Source: JALYXI01 sp963795835 (GTDB taxonomy: Bacteria > Acidobacteriota > Terriglobia > Bryobacterales > Bryobacteraceae). Taken from it: a DNA stretch of 64,000 nt. Shown here piece after piece: positions 61,935 to 64,000 of the stretch. The first letter of the stretch is position 1; every line of letters starts with the position of its first letter. The notes under the pieces were generated by a model. The model worked only from the letters and a program-made list of their open reading frames with translations, had not been told where the DNA came from and made no database searches. The translations under genes were made by a program, and so were the position numbers. The stretch covers positions 62,001 through 126,000 of the forward strand of contig CAWCJC010000007.1 in assembly GCA_963795835.1 (NCBI GenBank). Reading direction: 5' to 3'.

Positions 61935-64000
61935 CTAATGCGACATCATCCAAATATTGCCCGTCCTCTCAACAAGCGCCACCGCAATTTGTCCCGCCTT
62001 CGCTGACCAGCCACCGTGCTCAAAAGACAACAGGCCGTGAAAGTGGTGCACGGAGAAAATATCTCCAGTTGGGCGGCGGGAAACTGGGTCCAGCCTTCGG
62101 CCCCAGACACAAGAGTACCCATCCACGTCGGAAGTGAAGTACAAGCTTTGTCCGTCCGGCGACCATTGCGCATAGTCGTCCGGGGACACTTCCGCCACCT
62201 GAACCCAGGACTCCTGTGGAACCGGCTTCTGTCCGTCCAGCGGCGCCACCGCTATGCGGCCCCGATTCTGATCGGTACGAATCGTGAAACTCACCCACCG
62301 GCCGTCGGGCGAAAAACGTGCATAAATTATATGGTGGGTGGGGTGCCGAAGAAGCTGAGTACGCTGGTGCGAAGCCAAGTCGAGGTTATCGACCCCATAA
62401 GGATTGCCTCCGAACACCAATATTGATTTTTCATCGACTGACCAGTCCGTTGCTCGCAAGCAGCCTTCACAGACTCTCTCTGGCACGCCCCCAAGGGCCG
62501 AAACATACACCACGCGTTTGTCCTTTTCGTAAGCCGAAAACGCCACGCGGCTCCCGGATGCATTGCTCACGGGGTAGCCTTGCACCAACGGGGAGGGGGC
62601 AACGCTTGTTTCCTGCCCTGTCGCCAGTTCCCGCATGCGAATGTTCCCCGGACCGAACAGGTCGGAGAGATACGCCAGATAGCGGCGATCGCCAGAGAGC
62701 GATGGATTTTTGTGCACGGCTCTGTCCTCGCCGATCCGTTCCATCCCGCCCCGGAACATTCCCCGGTTCAAGTCCAAAGGCAGCAACCAGATGTCTTGTC
62801 TGGTTTCAATGCTTGTGAACACAACATTGCCGTCGGCGCAGGTCGGATCGACTTCGTTCCCGGAGCCAGTCGTGAGCCTTCTGAGCAAACCGCTTACCGC
62901 ACCGGTTCGCGGTGATACCGCGACTTGCCAAAGGTCCGCCACATCGCCACTGGACCTTGAGAAAACAACCTGATTACCGTCAGCCAACCAGCACCCAGGA
63001 ATAGGGATGTTGGGAACAGGTGTTAACCGAGTTTGAGTGATTGGCATCATGGCTCCGCGCAGCGCCCGGTAGGCACCCGTTCTGACCGACTCGTGCCCGT
63101 CGGGCGCGACTACCCACCAGTCAATACCCGCGTTTTCGAAGGCGGTTGGAGCTGCATATCCGACGACCAATAAGTACTTGCCATCTGGAGACCAGATAGG
63201 ATTTCGTGCCGAGGCAAGTTTTGCCCCGACGCGTCGCGGCACTCCGCCCGCCGCAGGCACCACCCACACTGCTCCACTGCCAGGCACCGAGGTCGCAACG
63301 CTCTGCGCACCCACCCAATACGCCACTTGTGAACCGTCAGGTGAGTACTTGGGATCGAATCCGGCTCTTGCCAGCAGGCGGGCCGGTCCCCCGAAGGTGG
63401 AAATCACATAGATACCGCCGCCGTCCCGGCCCGAACGGAATACGATCTTCGAGCCGTCCGGTGAAAAATCCGGCATGGTGTTGCCGGTCCCATCCAAAGT
63501 CAAACGGATCGGCTGGCCTCCGCCCACATGCCTGAGATACAAGTCTTGCGCATCGCCTAGCCCGGAAACGGAAGAGTAAGCTAACAGCTTTCCGTCGCGC
63601 GATAGCGCCGGCGTACCGGAGTAACCATCGTCGGAGGTAAGCCGGACCAACTTCCACTGCGGCGTAGACGCCGGCATATGGAAGAGCCAACCCGCCGCAA
63701 AAGCAGCCAAGCAGGCCGCCCCCGAGATAAGCCACCACGAAGCCCGGAGACTCTGTCGCCGCGGCATATCGAGCCGGCCGGCCTCCGGCGCCCGAGTGGG
63801 AGCGGAGGCCATGGTTCCGATGAAGCGGTATCCGCGGCCAGGAACAGTCTCGATGTACCGGGAGTTCTCCGCCGAATCTGACAGTGCCCGGCGCAGTTTA
63901 TTCATGGCGGCATTCAGACCGTGTTCGAAATCAACAAGTGTCCCATCAGCCCAAATCTGTTTGCGTAACTCTTCCCTGGTGACCACTTTGCCCGGACATT
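61935..64000 (-). CDS. winged-helix DNA-binding domain + TolB-like WD40 propeller protein, N-terminus outside the window
   Basis: Open from the right edge, so partial at the 5' end: it reads CPGKVVTREELRKQIWADG at the edge, where the family's OmpR/CadC-type winged-helix domain starts about 40-60 residues earlier. The rest of the HTH (VDFEHGLNAAMNKLRRALSDS...YIETVPGRGYRFIG) is followed by a transmembrane helix (WWLISGAACLAAFAAGWLF) and a periplasmic propeller with repeated SPDGxxxxF strands (LSRDGKLLAYSS, FSPDGSKIVFRS, WSPDGKYLLVVG). The architecture is common in Acidobacteriota as transmembrane one-component regulators. The internal GTG at 63986 is not the true start. Confidence 0.88.
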   Translation of the reverse strand, partial: CPGKVVTREELRKQIWADGTLVDFEHGLNAAMNKLRRALSDSAENSRYIETVPGRGYRFIGTMASAPTRAPEAGRLDMPRRQSLRASWWLISGAACLAAFAAGWLFHMPASTPQWKLVRLTSDDGYSGTPALSRDGKLLAYSSVSGLGDAQDLYLRHVGGGQPIRLTLDGTGNTMPDFSPDGSKIVFRSGRDGGGIYVISTFGGPARLLARAGFDPKYSPDGSQVAYWVGAQSVATSVPGSGAVWVVPAAGGVPRRVGAKLASARNPIWSPDGKYLLVVGYAAPTAFENAGIDWWVVAPDGHESVRTGAYRALRGAMMPITQTRLTPVPNIPIPGCWLADGNQVVFSRSSGDVADLWQVAVSPRTGAVSGLLRRLTTGSGNEVDPTCADGNVVFTSIETRQDIWLLPLDLNRGMFRGGMERIGEDRAVHKNPSLSGDRRYLAYLSDLFGPGNIRMRELATGQETSVAPSPLVQGYPVSNASGSRVAFSAYEKDKRVVYVSALGGVPERVCEGCLRATDWSVDEKSILVFGGNPYGVDNLDLASHQRTQLLRHPTHHIIYARFSPDGRWVSFTIRTDQNRGRIAVAPLDGQKPVPQESWVQVAEVSPDDYAQWSPDGQSLYFTSDVDGYSCVWGRRLDPVSRRPTGDIFSVHHFHGLLSFEHGGWSAKAGQIAVALVERTGNIWMMSH

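Noticed and set aside
1..64000. tRNA, rRNA, CRISPR, prophage or transposase genes
   Set aside because: None recognised on reading; a tRNAscan, Infernal or ISfinder run could still find weak cases I cannot see by eye.

Overview
The window reads as a chromosomal segment of a GC-rich Gram-negative bacterium, most likely an Acidobacteriota member of the Bryobacter/Solibacter type. This is inferred from protein style only: three Oar-like TonB-dependent receptors with N-terminal carboxypeptidase-regulatory domains, an ABC permease fused to an M1 aminopeptidase, a winged-helix/TolB-propeller regulator, and many secreted proteins with no clear family. No rRNA, tRNA, CRISPR array or insertion sequence was recognised. 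Genes are packed into operons with ATGA/TAATG overlaps, and GTG and TTG starts are common.

Layout. 1-8.2 kb: mixed housekeeping genes (FAD oxidoreductase fragment, zinc-ribbon protein, DUF4287/DUF5655 protein, secreted propeller, GAF protein, membrane-anchored JAMM peptidase, threonine synthase, PQQ-type sugar dehydrogenase), then a membrane-protein/XRE-repressor pair behind a promoter bracketed by matching operator-like dyads. 8.3-10.8 kb: a three-gene cassette with a Lys/Glu-rich 259-aa protein, a terminator-like hairpin, a degenerate ATP-grasp paralogue and an ATP-grasp ligase of the RimK/graspetide-maturase type (frameshifted here). 10.9-17.4 kb: TonB receptor, GMC oxidoreductase and small secreted proteins. 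17.4-23 kb: a tripartite RND efflux operon (adaptor, pump, TolC). 23-30.4 kb: a second TonB receptor and the nitrogen operon amtB-glnB-glnD. 30.4-40.6 kb, minus strand: a long iron-uptake-like operon with TonB receptor, methyltransferase, FTR1-DUF2318 permease, two FtsX-type permeases, an ABC ATPase fused to a DtxR-family metalloregulator, thioredoxin reductase and RidA. 40.6-42.8 kb: a frameshifted CehA/McbA-type metallohydrolase. 42.9-56.1 kb: an oligosaccharide cluster with two sugar-nucleotide epimerases, a B12/radical-SAM protein, a GT4, four CgeB-like glycosyltransferases, a histidine phosphatase, a nucleotidyltransferase, two methyltransferases, an apparently circularly permuted glycosidase-like barrel and a GT2. 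56.1-60.6 kb: ABC ATPase and ABC-permease/M1-peptidase fusion. 60.7-64 kb: a small conserved hypothetical, a gene-free stretch and a winged-helix/TolB regulator running off the edge.

Most novel points: (1) the ABC ATPase-DtxR fusion, which could couple metal sensing directly to transport; (2) the pseudo-ATP-grasp/ATP-grasp pair behind a Lys/Glu-rich candidate substrate; (3) the permuted barrel in the oligosaccharide cluster. Caution: four genes carry a frameshift of the same sign (one surplus base or two missing), and one glycosyltransferase has lost its normal stop. Base-level sequence error must be excluded before calling these genes dead.
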